Assembly (NCBI GenBank): GCA_016490735.1
Contig: JAEMWC010000955.1
Coordinates: 266,934 to 330,933, forward strand
Length of the DNA stretch: 64,000 nt
Direction of reading: 5' to 3'
Source: Pachyseris speciosa
Lineage: Eukaryota; Cnidaria; Anthozoa; Scleractinia; Pachyseridae
Below the pieces are notes generated by a model. It was not told the origin of the DNA. It made no database searches and worked only from the letters and a program-made list of their open reading frames with translations. This document shows positions 1-11,776 of this stretch, in pieces; position 1 is the first letter of the stretch, and each line of letters starts with the position of its first letter. Both the position numbers and the translations under genes were made by a program.

Positions 1-812
1 TAAAAGTACTGTAAGCCGTTGTTAATCGTTCAAATGCGAAGACTTCTCCGTGTTAATCGTCCCAAATCCAAGCATTTAATCGTTGTAATCTTTTTGTCGA
101 TACAAAAAGGACAGATATTCTCTTTCTGTGATGCGGTAGTACCATTTAGTCCATTGCGATACAGCTCTTCACATTTGCGAGGTATGTGTCACGAACGGAG
201 GTCACTGTGATGAAATAAAGTGATCGCGTGACCCAATTGTCTTTTATTGTTCATCCCAAAAAGCTCGCTTTCCTTAAGCCTTTTTATCACTATCAAATGT
301 AAATTTCACATCTATGAATACTTTGTGCGGTTGTACTTTTCCTCAAATGATGATGTCCAGTCAGCCATCCATTCTGTCAATATATATAGACCTATGTAAT
401 GCCATCCATGATTTCGGAAGCAAAGAAAGTTGTACATTTGGTTAATTCCGCATGCTGAAAATTACTTTCTGCTCCAATTTTATTTATGAACCGCACAGTA
501 AACTACACCTTCTCATTATTTCTACAGTTGCCAGTCTCTTGTCAAGTGGTGAAAATGCAATGTTGACCGTTCTTATTGTGTCAGTTGAGCCCGTATTCAT
601 CATCGTATTTTCCCTTGCCAATAAATAGCAGAGAGCCACGAGAGGGAAGGGAGTTTTTGAGTCCTCAATAATACCCATAATTTCTCTTAATACCAGAATA
701 TATCCCATATAACTAATCGAACTTCTTAAGCATCTGATTTAACAATAATTAACGGCAGGAGCAATTTACTGGAGTGCGTGTATCGGACCTTTTCGCCAGT
801 TTCTCAGTCATA
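1..812. other. non-coding, nothing recognised
   Basis: AT-rich sequence with only short ORFs (74 codons or fewer) that resemble nothing recognisable. No tRNA, splice-framed exon or clear repeat was seen. Confidence 0.5.
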
Positions 813-1090
813 CAATCTTGGACAAAACTACTTGAGAAAATAGGCCTCCTAGGGTCCAAAAATCCTTCTCCAATATGTGTCAGTCAACAATATCCCTAAA
901 GTAGCTTCCTTCCCCCCCCCCCCCCCCCTTTTCAATGTTGAAGTTGGGAAGCCACCATTGTCAGGGAAACGGTTAGGAGGCGCAGACAACATTGAATTGG
1001 TAGGGAGGGGGGCTTTGAAACTCAGTGATCACTGTTTGCACGCACAAAAGCTTCTAAGCTCAATTTTCTCAACAGTTTTGTCCAAGATTG
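813..1090. mobile_element. MITE with TA duplication (family CAATCTTGG)
   Basis: The ends are inverted: CAATCTTGGACAAAACT on the left and its complement ending CCAAGATTG on the right, with TA immediately outside both (811-812 and 1091-1092). TIRs reach about 33 bp with a few mismatches. The 278-bp interior holds a C homopolymer run near 911-928 and no coding sequence. A TA duplication suggests a Tc1/mariner-type non-autonomous element. A relative lies at 62368-62650. Confidence 0.75.
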
Positions 1091-1395
1091 TAGTCTTGAA
1101 TTTACCATTTTGGTACCACAGGTGAATAAGTTATTACCTCCATTTTCAGTAGCCTAAGTAGCAGTCATTTACTTTTAAAGAACACACAGTGTGCATAAAA
1201 TGTGAAGAGGGAAGGGGTAAAGGATGAAAGACAACTCTTGCCCGCCCGCTGCGAACCGAGACATTTGTTTGGATGTCTGTTCTCTTCCCTGAAAAAAACA
1301 AAAGAAAGTTGTATGACTCTTAACAAAACAGTTTTGAACACAACATAAAATTATGTGGTTTACAGTTAGGCTTTAGAAGGTCATCACAACAGATA
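1091..1395. other. non-coding, nothing recognised
   Basis: No ORF, RNA gene or repeat structure stands out here. Confidence 0.4.
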
Positions 1396-1524
1396 TTAGC
1401 CTGTGTAGCTGGCAGTTTTGTCAGGGAGCGCTTGAGCAAGCGGCGATGCCACTAGGAGAATGGAGCAAAGGACGGCTTTGCTGCTTGCACGCTACCCGAC
1501 AAAACCGCTAGCTATGCAGGCTAA
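1396..1524. mobile_element. short palindromic MITE (TTAGCCTG ends)
   Basis: A 129-bp near-palindrome: TTAGCCTGTGTAGC at the left pairs with GCTATGCAGGCTAA at the right, and the inner GTTTTGTC/GACAAAAC also pair. No coding capacity. Similar TTAGCCTGCATAGC sequence sits inside the fold-back at 19321-20999. Confidence 0.65.
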
Positions 1525-1786
1525 ACAAATATTTTTCTTGCTTTGTGAGACTCTTATTTGAATGCCAGCGGATGCAATGACAGTGGTCATCATCTTTTCA
1601 TTCTTAGGGTGAATTAACCCTTGAAAATCTAGTAGTTTTTTCATGGTAATATCGTTGGATTTTCAAAGATTTTTGATGGGATTTTCTTGGAAAAGTTAAA
1701 GGGTTGGACATGGCAAAATATCACGAGAAAGGCTTGTCTAATAAAAAAAACTGATTAAAATCCTCTTTCAGTATTTAAGTATTTAG

Positions 1787-2335
1787 TTTTTTACACTGTA
1801 AATCGAAAAGATATGTTTTAGCCCCCAAAATGGGGCCGTTTCGGTGAGTAAAATACAGTACCATTTTGGGGGCTAATTTAGCCCATTTGGAATAGTTGTT
1901 TTGGCCCCAGTAAATAGGGAAGACATAGCCCTGTATAAGGTAGCCGAAACAAAGACACAAGAGGGCTATTTTGGAAAAATGAAGGGTAGTTTTAGTTTTT
2001 AAAGGGCTGTTTCATGCCTTCAAAAAGAAATAAAATTGGCCCATATTTTGTGGCCAATTTAGCCCAATTTCTGTTCAAAACAAATGTACTCTACATGTAA
2101 AAAACAAAATTAGTACCATTATGTTTGAAACAACATTCCTTATAAGAGCTGTTTTGGGTGTTATTTATGTGAAATAGCTCTCTTAGAAGGGCTAAACTGG
2201 TTTTTGGCATAGTTAGCAATGGCCCCATTTAAGCCATTTCGAACCTGTATAAAGGGGAATTTATGGCCACAATGGGTTACTGATTTAGCCCATATAAAAC
2301 CAAAACAATGCACTTTTTACACTTTTCAGGGCTGA
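1787..2335. repeat. degenerate GCCCC/TAGCCC-rich repeat
   Basis: Repeated words such as TTTAGCCC, GGGGCTAA and TGGGGCC occur many times on both strands over about 550 bp, starting next to ACACTGTAAAT. A related stretch lies at about 14340-14715 and ends in the complementary ATTTACAGTGT, suggesting two oppositely oriented members of one DNA-transposon family. The far ends were not defined. Confidence 0.45.
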
Positions 2336-2519
2336 ATCAACACCAATGTATCCTTAAGGACACTTCTAAGAGAGTCCAAAAGTTCTATACTGGAGGGCTA
2401 AAATCAACTACCACTTACCGTAGAATGGTTCTAATTTTTTGCTTGATTTATACTCATTATACTTCCCAAAACAGCTTAAATACAAGAAACTCCCTTCATT
2501 TAATTAAGAACTATTAGAG

Positions 2520-5050
2520 GCAAAATATATACCCAGGACACATGTTTTGTGAACAACAAAATCATTATTTTTATTCTAAAAGAAACAAAAAATGACTGGG
2601 GATAAAATAGCTCAAAAAACCTCCAATTGCAACAATTTAACAAAATATCGAGGTCATCATCAATTGCAGCAGTTCTCTGTAAAATTCACAATAAAGGATT
2701 AGCCACATTACTACATACAAGTGACCATGCTAAACTGCAAGTAAAATACTGATAACATGATGAATAAACACTGGAAGCCAAGTACAGGTACTGTACAGAG
2801 AAACAAAAGACTATAAAGAACAGGGAAGTAAGTTGCTACTGATGGCTGCTGAGTTACATGTATCAAATATCAACAAAAAAAAAGTGTGGATAAAACAAGT
2901 CATTGGTAACTATCATCACCATTAGAGACCCTCACATGGTGTGCATCAGACATGTTTCATTTAGTTTGTTTGCCACAGGGTATTACTCAATCCAGTGACC
3001 AAATATTAACTACTCAAAATACTATTTGCCTACAGCGTACATGTAGCTGTACATGTTGACAAGTTTATGCTTGAGTAGTTCTTTTTGAGCCTCCTGGTAA
3101 GACTCCTGATAATACTAACACTAAATTGCAGATAATCAATTGCATTTTATGTAAAGGCATCAGAACAAAAAGGGAAAAAATCTTTTTTTAACATGAAAAT
3201 AATCACAAAATAGTACCCAGAGCAAATGTGAGAGACATGCCTATTTATTTTTCACAAGACACCCCGAGACCACAAGATGTAACTCTTAGAAAGAAACCCT
3301 TCTCACTTTCTTCTCACTTACCCGTACGAAATGGGCAGTGCTGGCTGGCTGCAGCAGTCGCAAATTTTGGCTGCTAAAGCAGCCGTTTAACAGCCTTAAA
3401 GGAGAACTGATTCAGAAGTGATTTGATAGCGGCATGAACATTTCATGAAATCACGATCAGCACTGCGTGAAGGCTGTAAATGGGCTTCAAATATGCCAAG
3501 AATGTGTTTACGAGATATCGATTTACGGTATATCAGAAGCGATAAGCGGCGGCGCTTTAGCAGCGGTATCGAAAACTCACGAAATTGCAATCGTCGCTGG
3601 CGGTTTTAATTCAGCTAAGGAGATGCCGACATCACCATAGTTTTCATCCGTATTGGATATTTCCTCACCCTATAGAATCTTGGTTCAAAATCCATCTGCA
3701 CCATTGCCACTTTCCCAAAACCTTGTTCCGTAGACATATGAGTATGGGAAGAGAGTCTGTTGTTTCCTCGCTGATCCATCTTGATCATGACGATCGCAAG
3801 CTCACACAGTCACCAACACTACATACACTGTATAACACGTTGCGATGATGACCACAGCAATGTTTCCTCAGGTAGCTATAAACAGGAAAACATCGTGGAA
3901 ACATGCATAAGCTCAAATTGTTGCCGCAACATATGTTGTTGCCTCGTTTAGCCAGAGCTTAAAATAAACAGATTTGCATAGTGCGAACAGGGCCTCATAG
4001 AATGTCGGAAAACCACGTAGACGTAAGAATGCAAATAATATATAATACGGTTCTAACTGAAACAATGTAAAGTACATAGCTACCATGTGGAAACAGCAAA
4101 TACTGAAATATTTTAACCCAAGTCATCAATCGATCCTTTCCTTCTAGCTTTCATGCCCATCTTCCAGTAACAACGTTTGAGGTTCACGAAAAAATTCCTT
4201 CATGCTCATGATCACCTACATGTAGATCAGTCTCGGTCAGTCCGCTACTTCCCTTTCTTAGTAATCCATAAATTTATATGGGTGCAAGTTTCCTGGAGGT
4301 TATCTTTTCACTTTTAGCAAACATCCTATATGACAGCGTTCACATTTTGAAGCAACAATTGAAAAAACATCATAATGCTGCTTGCTTCCACAGATAAACC
4401 CCAATAAAGATGCCAGAAAAATCTCCGCTTTTACATCGCATATTGTTAATGTCATGGCAAAATCCAAGAGACACTTCTACACTTTTCATCCCAAAATTAA
4501 GGCACTCTACCTATTATTTGCCTGCTTTCAGTTTTTAAAACCAGTAACGGTCGAGTTTGAATCGTCATTGTAACACGAGATGGTCGCAAAATGGCAACAG
4601 TACACATGTTGTCTCAAATGTCCCAAGGGACTTGAATGTCATGTTTCAACTCCGTGCTACTATAATTGAGACTTTTATATCCATTTTGCTTGAATTCTGT
4701 CTGCTACTATCTTCTTTAACTCGATAAAGAATATTTATTGTGGATTACAGGGACCTGTCATATTTTTAGAATGTGAAAAATTCAGTTTTATCTTGAGGCG
4801 CTGTAAAGTGCTGCTCATTTCGTATGGGTATGGCTATATTTAAATACACCATTTACATGTACAGGTGTAAGCCTGGGCTGTCATTAAGCTATTAAGCATC
4901 TACCTACAGTGTACATGTACATGTGTATAAGGAAAGAACATGTAGGAGACTTAGTTTCCATTGTTTACTTCATTTCTCCTCTTTTGGTGGAGGCAAAATT
5001 TGGCTACCATTTGCAAACAGTGCCACTACAGTAGTTCTCAATCACACCCA
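2520..5050. other. 2.5 kb non-coding region
   Basis: AT-rich sequence with several short ORFs (64 to 87 codons at 3396-3848, 63 codons at 4382) that have no recognisable domain and no consistent splice context. Nothing can be annotated. Confidence 0.4.
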
Positions 5051-5054
5051 AACA

Positions 5055-6005
5055 TTGCATTGCATCTACTGTAAACTGATTAATCAAAGCCAAACAGTAA
5101 GAATTCCTCAGCATAAAGCTTTGCACTGAACTAGCATATACTTTGATCACAGTTAACTGTATGGTAAGGAAAAGCTACAAGTAAAAACTGATAATGATCA
5201 CAGTACTGCATAGCAAGGAAAAATAGAAATTGATAATTTGGTACATTGCATCCACTGTAGAGTGATTAGTTAATCAATGCCTACCAGTATGAATTCCTCA
5301 GCATAAAGTTTTGCACCCAACCAGCATAATACCTTGATCATAGTACCACATATCAACTGAAAATTGAAAGTGGAGCATTGCCTCTACTGTAAAGTGATTA
5401 TTCAAAGCCTTACAATTTACACGTACGATTCCCCATACAGTTTTGCACTTAAGTAGCATATACCTTGATCAAAGTACTGCATAGCAAGGAAAAAATATAA
5501 TTTGATAATTTGGAGCATTGCATCTGCTGTAAAGTGATCAACCTATGTCTAACAGTAAGAATTCCTCAGCATAAAGCTTCGCACCTAACTGGCATATACC
5601 TTGATCACAGTACTGTATACAGTGTAGCAAGGAAAAGACAGAACTTGATGTAATTTGGATCAAGCAATACCTAACAATTAGGATTCCTCAGCCTACAGCT
5701 TCACACCTAACCGGCATAATACCTTGACCACAGTACCGCATAGCAAGGACAAAAAATTAGAAATTGATAATTTGAAGCAGTGCATCTACTGTAAAGTGAT
5801 TAGTCAATATTGTAACAGTAAGAATTGCTATGCATACATGTAAAGCTTCGCACCCTATATTAGAATATAAATTTGTCGCAGTACCGCAAGGCAAGGAAAC
5901 AGTAGAAATTGATAATTTGAAGCATTTCATCTACTGTAAAGTGATCAATCAATACCTAACAATTAGGATTCCTCAGCATTCAGCTTCACACCTATCTGGC
6001 ATATA
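5055..6005 (+). repeat. minisatellite array, left part
   Basis: About seven degenerate tandem units of roughly 130-190 bp. Each contains GCATTGCATCTACTGTAAAG, then CCTAACAGTAAGAATTCCTC, AGCATAAAGCTTC, GGCATATACCTTGATCACAG and TAGCAAGGAAAAA. The array stops at 6005 in mid-unit where the 4.6 kb element begins and resumes in register at 10632. No coding frame is maintained. Confidence 0.85.
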
Positions 6006-6637
6006 TGTTGTAGTTCAATTTTTGACTTTGGTTCAATTTTTTTTCAAACCAGTTTATCATTTTTAAGCTGGTTTGTTCTTATGAACTGTCTAAAAAGGGC
6101 TTTTATTTTTGGGGTGTGGTTGAAAAAATGGGGGGGAAATTTTTTTTTGGGGGGGGGGAGGGGGGTTACAGAAAGAATTTAACAACACCTCTTTAAGATC
6201 ACTTTTTTTCTTTCTCCTAACTTCACCCCCTCCCCCATTCACTGTACCACTCCTCCTACTCCCACATTCAGCCACACCCTGCCATCTGACACACCTTATC
6301 CAACTAGACAACTACACTTTTGACAACAAATGATTTTTAATTGCACTTAGTGGAGTTTGAACGAAGTCTTACACCCTATCCATTACACCACACTGGTGAT
6401 GGATGCAAATTAACCCATATTTTATTGATATCCTGACTTTTTACATCCCAGACTCCTCCCTACCAAAAGTTTAATTTATTCATAGATCCCAACTCTCTCT
6501 ACCATCTTATCTGCAAGGCTTCTAAGCTATTTTCAAAATAACAGAAGACATAGAAGAATACTGTTTTGATAAAGAGTAGTTTTACCAGAAAATAACTGAG
6601 TTAAATGAACAAAATAAAATTTCTGCCTCACCACTTA

Positions 6638-7418
6638 AAGTGTATATGACAAAAATTTTTCATTAGCTTGTTCGAAAGAGTTTTCAAAAAAATGAAGAAC
6701 GGCGTTTATTTTATTGTGATAGCACTCTTGGTTGCCGAGTTATTCAAGATTTTGATTTATGGAAATTAGAGGACTTGTAACATCACAAGGTTGACACAAA
6801 ATGAAGTAAAATCAAAATATGGAATATCTGTGCAACTACTAAGTCTACAGGATTAATATTTTGCAGGGTCGATTTGCTGCCAGAACTACACATTCTAATA
6901 GTTGTTATGATGCCACCATAGCAACATACTCGTTATTAGACCTCTACTTTTCCCAAAGGATAAAATCAGAGTTTCCTTCCCCAAGAAGTGCTATTTGCTC
7001 TTGATGTCCATACAGTGGGTGTGAGCAAATATGGACATTACACAGCACAAGTATAAGAGAGTCTGTTAGACTCTGGAGCAACAAATAAGGCATTTTTCAT
7101 TTGGGAAGGTAGAGGTCTGGTAATGGGTATGTTGCTATAGTGACATAACCACTATCACAATGTGTAATTCTGGCAGCATATCAACCCTACAAAATTTCAA
7201 TCCTGTAGACCTATTATTTGCACAGATATTCCAAATTTTGTGATTTTTCTTCATTTTGTGTCCACCTTGTGAAGTCACAAGTCCTCTAATTTGCATAAAT
7301 TAAAATCTTGAATAAATCGGCAACCAAGAGTGCTATCACAATAAAATAACCACCGTTCTTCATCATTTTGAAAGCTCTTTCGAACAAGCTAATGAAACAT
7401 TTTGTGTCATATACACTT
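6638..7418. mobile_element. fold-back MITE, 781 bp, TTA duplication
   Basis: Arms of about 370 bp pair around a centre near 7030. The outer ends are AAGTGTATATGAC and GTCATATACACTT, flanked by TTA on both sides (6635-6637, 7419-7421), a size typical of PIF/Harbinger elements. The inner pairs include TTAGCTTGTTCGAAAGAG with CTCTTTCGAACAAGCTAA. Arms have diverged by scattered substitutions. No coding region. Confidence 0.8.
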
Positions 7419-8284
7419 TTATGAGTAGCCAAAAAACAGAGAAATGGCTAAATGATAGACATTATACAGCAAAATAAGTCAAAGAGTTGTCAATGAGTTT
7501 TTAAGCCTATGCAAAATACATTGTGAGCAGAAGTCAATTACTACTAGAGTGAAACCTGTATTGGGACCACTACAAAGTGATGTTTTCTTCAACCTTATTG
7601 AAATAGACTTAACGGATTTCAGAAATTGTGCCTGCATATGTTCCAATCCACACATTTGGCTCATGTCAGTGAGAGATCACCACACAAAGTTTGTCAGCAC
7701 TTATCCCCTGCATAGTATTAGACAGCTACTGCTGAACTCTTGGGTGCTCTGTCAGGGAGTACTGTAACACATTCATAGATAACCAGTGTGTAACTTAACC
7801 AAGGCTGTGCTCTAGCAGTGCCCGGGGGCCTCTAGCAACTTACTTTTACCTTTGGGTGACAAGGAAATCTTAGTTAGTTTTTTCACACAGTTATTATTCT
7901 GGGCACCCTGGATTTCAAACCTGTCTTATTTAATAAATTATAAGTGGTAGCTGGCATGACCAAAGATGAGTTCTGATAAAACAACATACAGGCTTTGTAG
8001 TACAATCATATATGTTGTGGTATAAAATTTACTTTCTGTGAAATTATTTCATACCAGTATGAAATTTATATCATTTGTCTCCTATGAATGATTAGGGTTA
8101 GGAGACCAAGGTCAGAATAAATTTCATACTGGTATGAAATTAAGTAACTTTCATACCACAAACATATACAATAGCATTACAGCATAGTCTCCCTAACAGT
8201 TCCATAAAATCAAATGAAGAATGATCCTCGCAGTTGTGAACGCAATTTATGCAATTGTGAAAAGAAGCCTGAAAAAAAATTCAG

Positions 8285-8357
8285 GACTTCAACGGGGTTC
8301 GAACCCGTGACCTCGCGATTACCGGTGCGATGCTCTAACCAACTGAGCTATGAAGTC
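8285..8357 (-). tRNA. tRNA-Thr(GGT)-like, probably SINE-derived
   Basis: Read on the minus strand this has an acceptor pair GACTTCA/TGAAGTC, a D-arm GCTCAGTTGGTTAGAGC (A box) and a T-arm ACGGGTTCGAACCCCGT (B box). The anticodon region reads CACCGGTAATCG, giving GGT (Thr), but base 33 is C instead of the universal U and the anticodon stem pairs poorly unless the loop is enlarged. This argues for a tRNA-derived repeat head rather than a working tRNA. Confidence 0.55.
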
Positions 8358-8422
8358 ACTGACGTTGGGAGCAGGTCAATTGTGGGTTCATATGAACCCA
8401 CAATTGAACCCACAATTGACCT

Positions 8423-8438
<16 letters not shown>

Positions 8439-8463
<25 letters not shown>

Positions 8464-8511
8464 ATCACACCGGTAATCGCGAGGTCACGGGTTCGAACCC
8501 CGTTGAAGTCC
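8439..8511 (+). tRNA. tRNA-Thr(GGT)-like, inverted partner
   Basis: Mirror copy of 8285-8357 with the same A and B boxes and GGT anticodon region. One acceptor base differs (GGCTTCA against TGAAGTC) and the anticodon stem has TCACA in place of TCGCA, weakening the fold. Probably a non-functional SINE head. Confidence 0.5.
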
Positions 8512-9149
8512 TGAATTTTTTTTTCAGGCTTCTTTTCGCAATTGCATAAATTGCGTTCACAACTGCGAGGATCATTCTTCATTTGATTTCATTTCCGCAG
8601 TTCATGTATGATTCATTTCATATATCATCCACAGTTCCATAAAAGCTAACCATTTAAAATCAGGGATTAGGCCTAAATAATAAGATCAGTGCCTAACCCT
8701 ACCCCCTGAACCCAATCTGTAACCCCCCTAACCACTAACCCGAACCCTTTATTGAATGTTTTTGCACAACTTTTTTGAGGTACATGTAAGTTCAGTCAAA
8801 GAAAGGAAATAAAGTTTGTGTATTTAAAAAAAACTCACCATAATTGTAAAACTAGGAATACCTGCCGGTAGAGTGCCAACGAGTAAACACTGGCACAGTT
8901 GTGTGCGCAGAGAAAATTAAGAAGTAACCAGAGTACAGTCGATTCTTTTAAACTGAATCGTTGTTTAAGAAAGCAGTGCAAAACTCACATGTTTTTCTTT
9001 GTTTTTTAAAATGTCTATAAGAATTAAACTTGTAGGGTAGATTAGAGGTGAAATATGAGTCCCTTGCATTACTTGAGAGAGATGAAACCAACGTTGTTAG
9101 AAATGAGCATGAATTCAAATGTGACATGTTTTTGTGTTTTAACATGGTC

Positions 9150-9569
9150 TTAGAACGCAAATCCCACATGCTCTTGTTTTAAAATGTTTTTAAGAACAAA
9201 ACTTGTAACATGATCTCTGCCAAATGAATAGCTATTGTCCTCTAACAGTTTCGCAGCTTCTAAGTTATTTATGTTTCCATTTAATACGTGTGCTTCTTTA
9301 TTAGAAATTGCAAAGGGATTGAAACTACCATTAGAAGGATAAGGTATACGTCTTGACAAATATCTCCCGCGGAATCTGAAAACGGTAACATTTTGATTTC
9401 CACGTGAAAAATCGAAATTAGTCACACCGCTTTGGCCCTTACAATGATTTACGACTAACAACATACAGTATAGAAGAAGCATAATAAATTCTCGTGAGCT
9501 GTTACTTCGGTGCACGCACTTCAGCAAGTGGACTTTGGACCTGAGCACTTCTGATCGGATAATTTTCAA
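9150..9569 (-). CDS. unrecognised 139-codon ORF with secretory-like segment
   Basis: The longest ORF inside the 4.6 kb element. Residues about 28-44 are hydrophobic (FIMLLLYCMLLVVNHC), as in a signal peptide or anchor, and are followed by a polar stretch with a possible N-glycosylation site (NVT). If the ATG just before that segment is the real start, the remaining 111 residues would be secreted. It could be a first exon or a fortuitous ORF. No family was recognised and no splice donor was verified. Confidence 0.25.
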   Translation of the reverse strand: MKIIRSEVLRSKVHLLKCVHRSNSSREFIMLLLYCMLLVVNHCKGQSGVTNFDFSRGNQNVTVFRFRGRYLSRRIPYPSNGSFNPFAISNKEAHVLNGNINNLEAAKLLEDNSYSFGRDHVTSFVLKNILKQEHVGFAF

Positions 9570-9734
9570 ATGAAGCTACAGCTGCAAGCCCCCTGAAATT
9601 TTGGAATAAGAAGACTATCCAAATTGATTTGCTAAGTTCCCTCAAGCTTGAGAGATAGTGGCTTTCTGGCAAACAGAGCTTAGACTGTTTTTTGTGAACG
9701 CTAATGGATGAGCACAAACTAACAGCGACACATC

Positions 9735-10080
9735 GTGTGACTCGTGACTCGATTGGAAAGAGGCTTCCCTCTGATTATGTTTATAGTGAATATATTTGAA
9801 TATATTCAAGTGTTTTTTTTCCTTAGTTATAGCACGCTGGCCGATTTTGTAAACAATTGACTGTTGTTTTGGCAAGATTGCTGTTTTGGCACGCTCGCCG
9901 TGACTGTCAAATTTGTAAATTTGAGCACACTAGGTCGATAAAAGAAGAGGCTTTATACGCCCTCTGATTGAGTTTATAGTGATTATGTTCAAGTGGTTTA
10001 GTTTTTTGTTTCTTAAATGGCACGCTGGCCGATCTTGTGAAGGCAATTGACTGTTTTGGCAAGCGAGCCGTTTTCGAGCT
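9735..10080. repeat. two diverged copies of a roughly 190-bp unit
   Basis: The words AGAGGCTT, CCTCTGATT, GTTTATAGTGA, CACGCTGGCCGAT and CAATTGACTGTT appear in the same order at about 9758-9880 and 9946-10065. This is a small tandem duplication near the right end of the 4.6 kb element. It carries no coding frame. Confidence 0.6.
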
Positions 10081-10631
10081 GATTTCGACATCTGCCTCGT
10101 TGGGCGATTTTAGCCTCACTGGGCGATTTTTCAGCCTGCTAGGTGTTAGATTTGTGACACTCTGGCTCCCAAAAACACTAAATTAAAGTACACGCAAGAA
10201 GACAACGCTCACGAGTGAATAATATCAATATTTCCACTCACCTTTTCCTGCCTAATCCCGCACAAGCCACCATGAGGTCAATGTGGTCATCTTGTCATCG
10301 GTCATGATCCTCCTGATGTGATTGGGTTAGATAGAAAAATACCGCGATGCCATTGGCTAACTCGAAAACAATCACTAATGATGTCACTCTTACATTACCT
10401 TATGCTAACTTTTTTCATTCGAGATTTCGTCTCCCTGTACCAAAATCAACTCGCACACACGGCTTTATAATGCTGCCGCCTCGTCACCCTCGCGTCCTCG
10501 CGAGGGTGACTCGTTGGCAAAAGTAAACTGGTTTGAAAAACATAAACTAGTTTGAAAGAAATAGACTGGTTTCAAGATAAATAAACTGGTTTGAAAAAAA
10601 TTGAACCAAAGTCAAAAATTGAACTACAACA

Positions 10632-11110
10632 TATACCTTGACCATAGTACCGTATAGCAAGGAAAAAATAGAAATTGATAATTTGGAACATTGCATCTAC
10701 TGTAAAGTGATCAAGCAATACCTAACAATTAGGATTCCTCAGCATACAGCTTCACACCTAAATGGCATATACCTTGACCACAGTTAACCGTATAGCCATG
10801 CAAGACAAAAAATTAGAAATTGATAATTTGAAGCATCGCATCTACTGTAAAGTGATTAATTAATGCCTAATAGTAAGAATTCCTATACATGCAAGTTTTG
10901 AAGTAAAGTGTCGCGCCTTATTAGCATATAAATTGATCGCAGTACTGCAAGGCAAAGAAACAGTAGAAATTGATAATTTGGAGCATTGCATCTACTGTAA
11001 AGTGATCAATCAAAAACTAACAATTAGGATTCTTCAGCATAAAGCTTCACAACTATCTAGCATATACCTCGATCACAGTACTGCATAGCAAGGAAAAATA
11101 GAAATTAATA
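10632..11110 (+). repeat. minisatellite array, continuation
   Basis: Resumes the same unit order as 5055-6005 immediately after the element at 6006-10631, with about three units. Confidence 0.8.
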
Positions 11111-11492
11111 ATCCTGAAATTCAAAACAGTGAAAGCATCCGTTTCTTTGGGAAAAGACTTAAAAAATTCCTTCTTTTGTAGGCAAATATACTCATTGTTG
11201 AGCTACATACTTCTTCTTTACTTTCCTTTTCTGTTTATAATGCATTTCATAATCCATGCTGTCCCCGTAATTCATATGATGTACCCTATATTGTCAGGAA
11301 GCCTATAGTTCATAAGCCCCGGGCTTCTATATAGGCTTTCTTGTCATTACCACTTTAAACATTATTTGTAGTCTATCGTCTTAAGTTTAAGTTATTATAA
11401 ATTTCTTGTGTTTCGTATTTCTAAATTTCTAGTGTTTTGTATTTTTATGTGGTTAATGGCAAATATAAATGGAAATGAAATGGAAAATGGAT
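11111..11492 (+). mobile_element. 5'-truncated non-LTR retrotransposon tail
   Basis: About 380 bp interrupting the minisatellite, AT-rich with no ORF, ending in an A-rich short-repeat tail (AAATGGAAATGAAATGG). This is the pattern of a 5'-truncated LINE 3' end, integrated in plus orientation. The family was not identified. Confidence 0.5.
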
Positions 11493-11772
11493 TATTCAAT
11501 GCCTAACAGTAAGAATTCCATAGCATAAAGCTTCGAACTTAACTGGCATATACCTTGATCACAGTACTGCACAGCAAGGAAAAAACTAGAAATTGATAAT
11601 TTGGAACATTACATGCATCTACTGTAAAGTAATCAATCAATGCCCAACAGTTAGGATTCCTCAGCATGCAGCTTCACACCTAACTGGCATAATTATACCT
11701 TGATCACAGTACCACATAGGAAGGAAAAAGCAGAAATTAATGATTTGGAGCATTGCATCTACTATAAAGTGA
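11493..11772 (+). repeat. minisatellite array, third segment
   Basis: About two further units of the same family, then interrupted by the MITE at 11777; a last unit fragment follows at 12237-12325. Confidence 0.75.
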
Positions 11773-11776
11773 TTAA

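Larger units (their letters stand above)
8208..8589. repeat. large palindrome carrying two tRNA-Thr-like copies
   Basis: A nearly perfect inverted repeat with arms of about 185 bp. Each arm contains a tRNA-like segment followed by a 3' body (CCTGAATTTTTTTTCAGGCT, then a segment ending GAGGATCATTCTTCATTTG). The centre is GGGTTCATATGAACCC. High arm identity implies recent formation or gene conversion. A third copy lies at 25645-26030. Confidence 0.85.
6006..10631. mobile_element. 4.6 kb TIR element inside the minisatellite
   Basis: The left end TGTTGTAGTTCAATTTTTGA (6006 onward) and the right end, its exact complement ending at 10631, form TIRs of about 52 bp that differ by one T. Immediately inside are subterminal copies of CAAACCAGTTTAT (two on the left, four on the right, 10523-10595). 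The flanks are GGCA-TATA on the left and TATA-CC on the right, and the uninterrupted minisatellite reads GGCATATACC, so the target duplication is TATA (6002-6005 and 10632-10635). No recognisable transposase is present; the interior holds other repeats, so it looks non-autonomous and composite. Its superfamily is not identified. Confidence 0.8.

Noticed and set aside
3396..3848. Overlapping ORFs of 64 and 87 codons as a gene
   Set aside because: No domain, no splice context and low-complexity composition.
5055..6005. CRISPR-like array
   Set aside because: Units of 130-190 bp diverge throughout with no short constant repeat and unique spacers; this is a eukaryotic minisatellite.
6090..6311. 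73-codon minus-strand ORF with poly-Pro and poly-Lys
   Set aside because: It crosses G and T homopolymer runs and has no domain.
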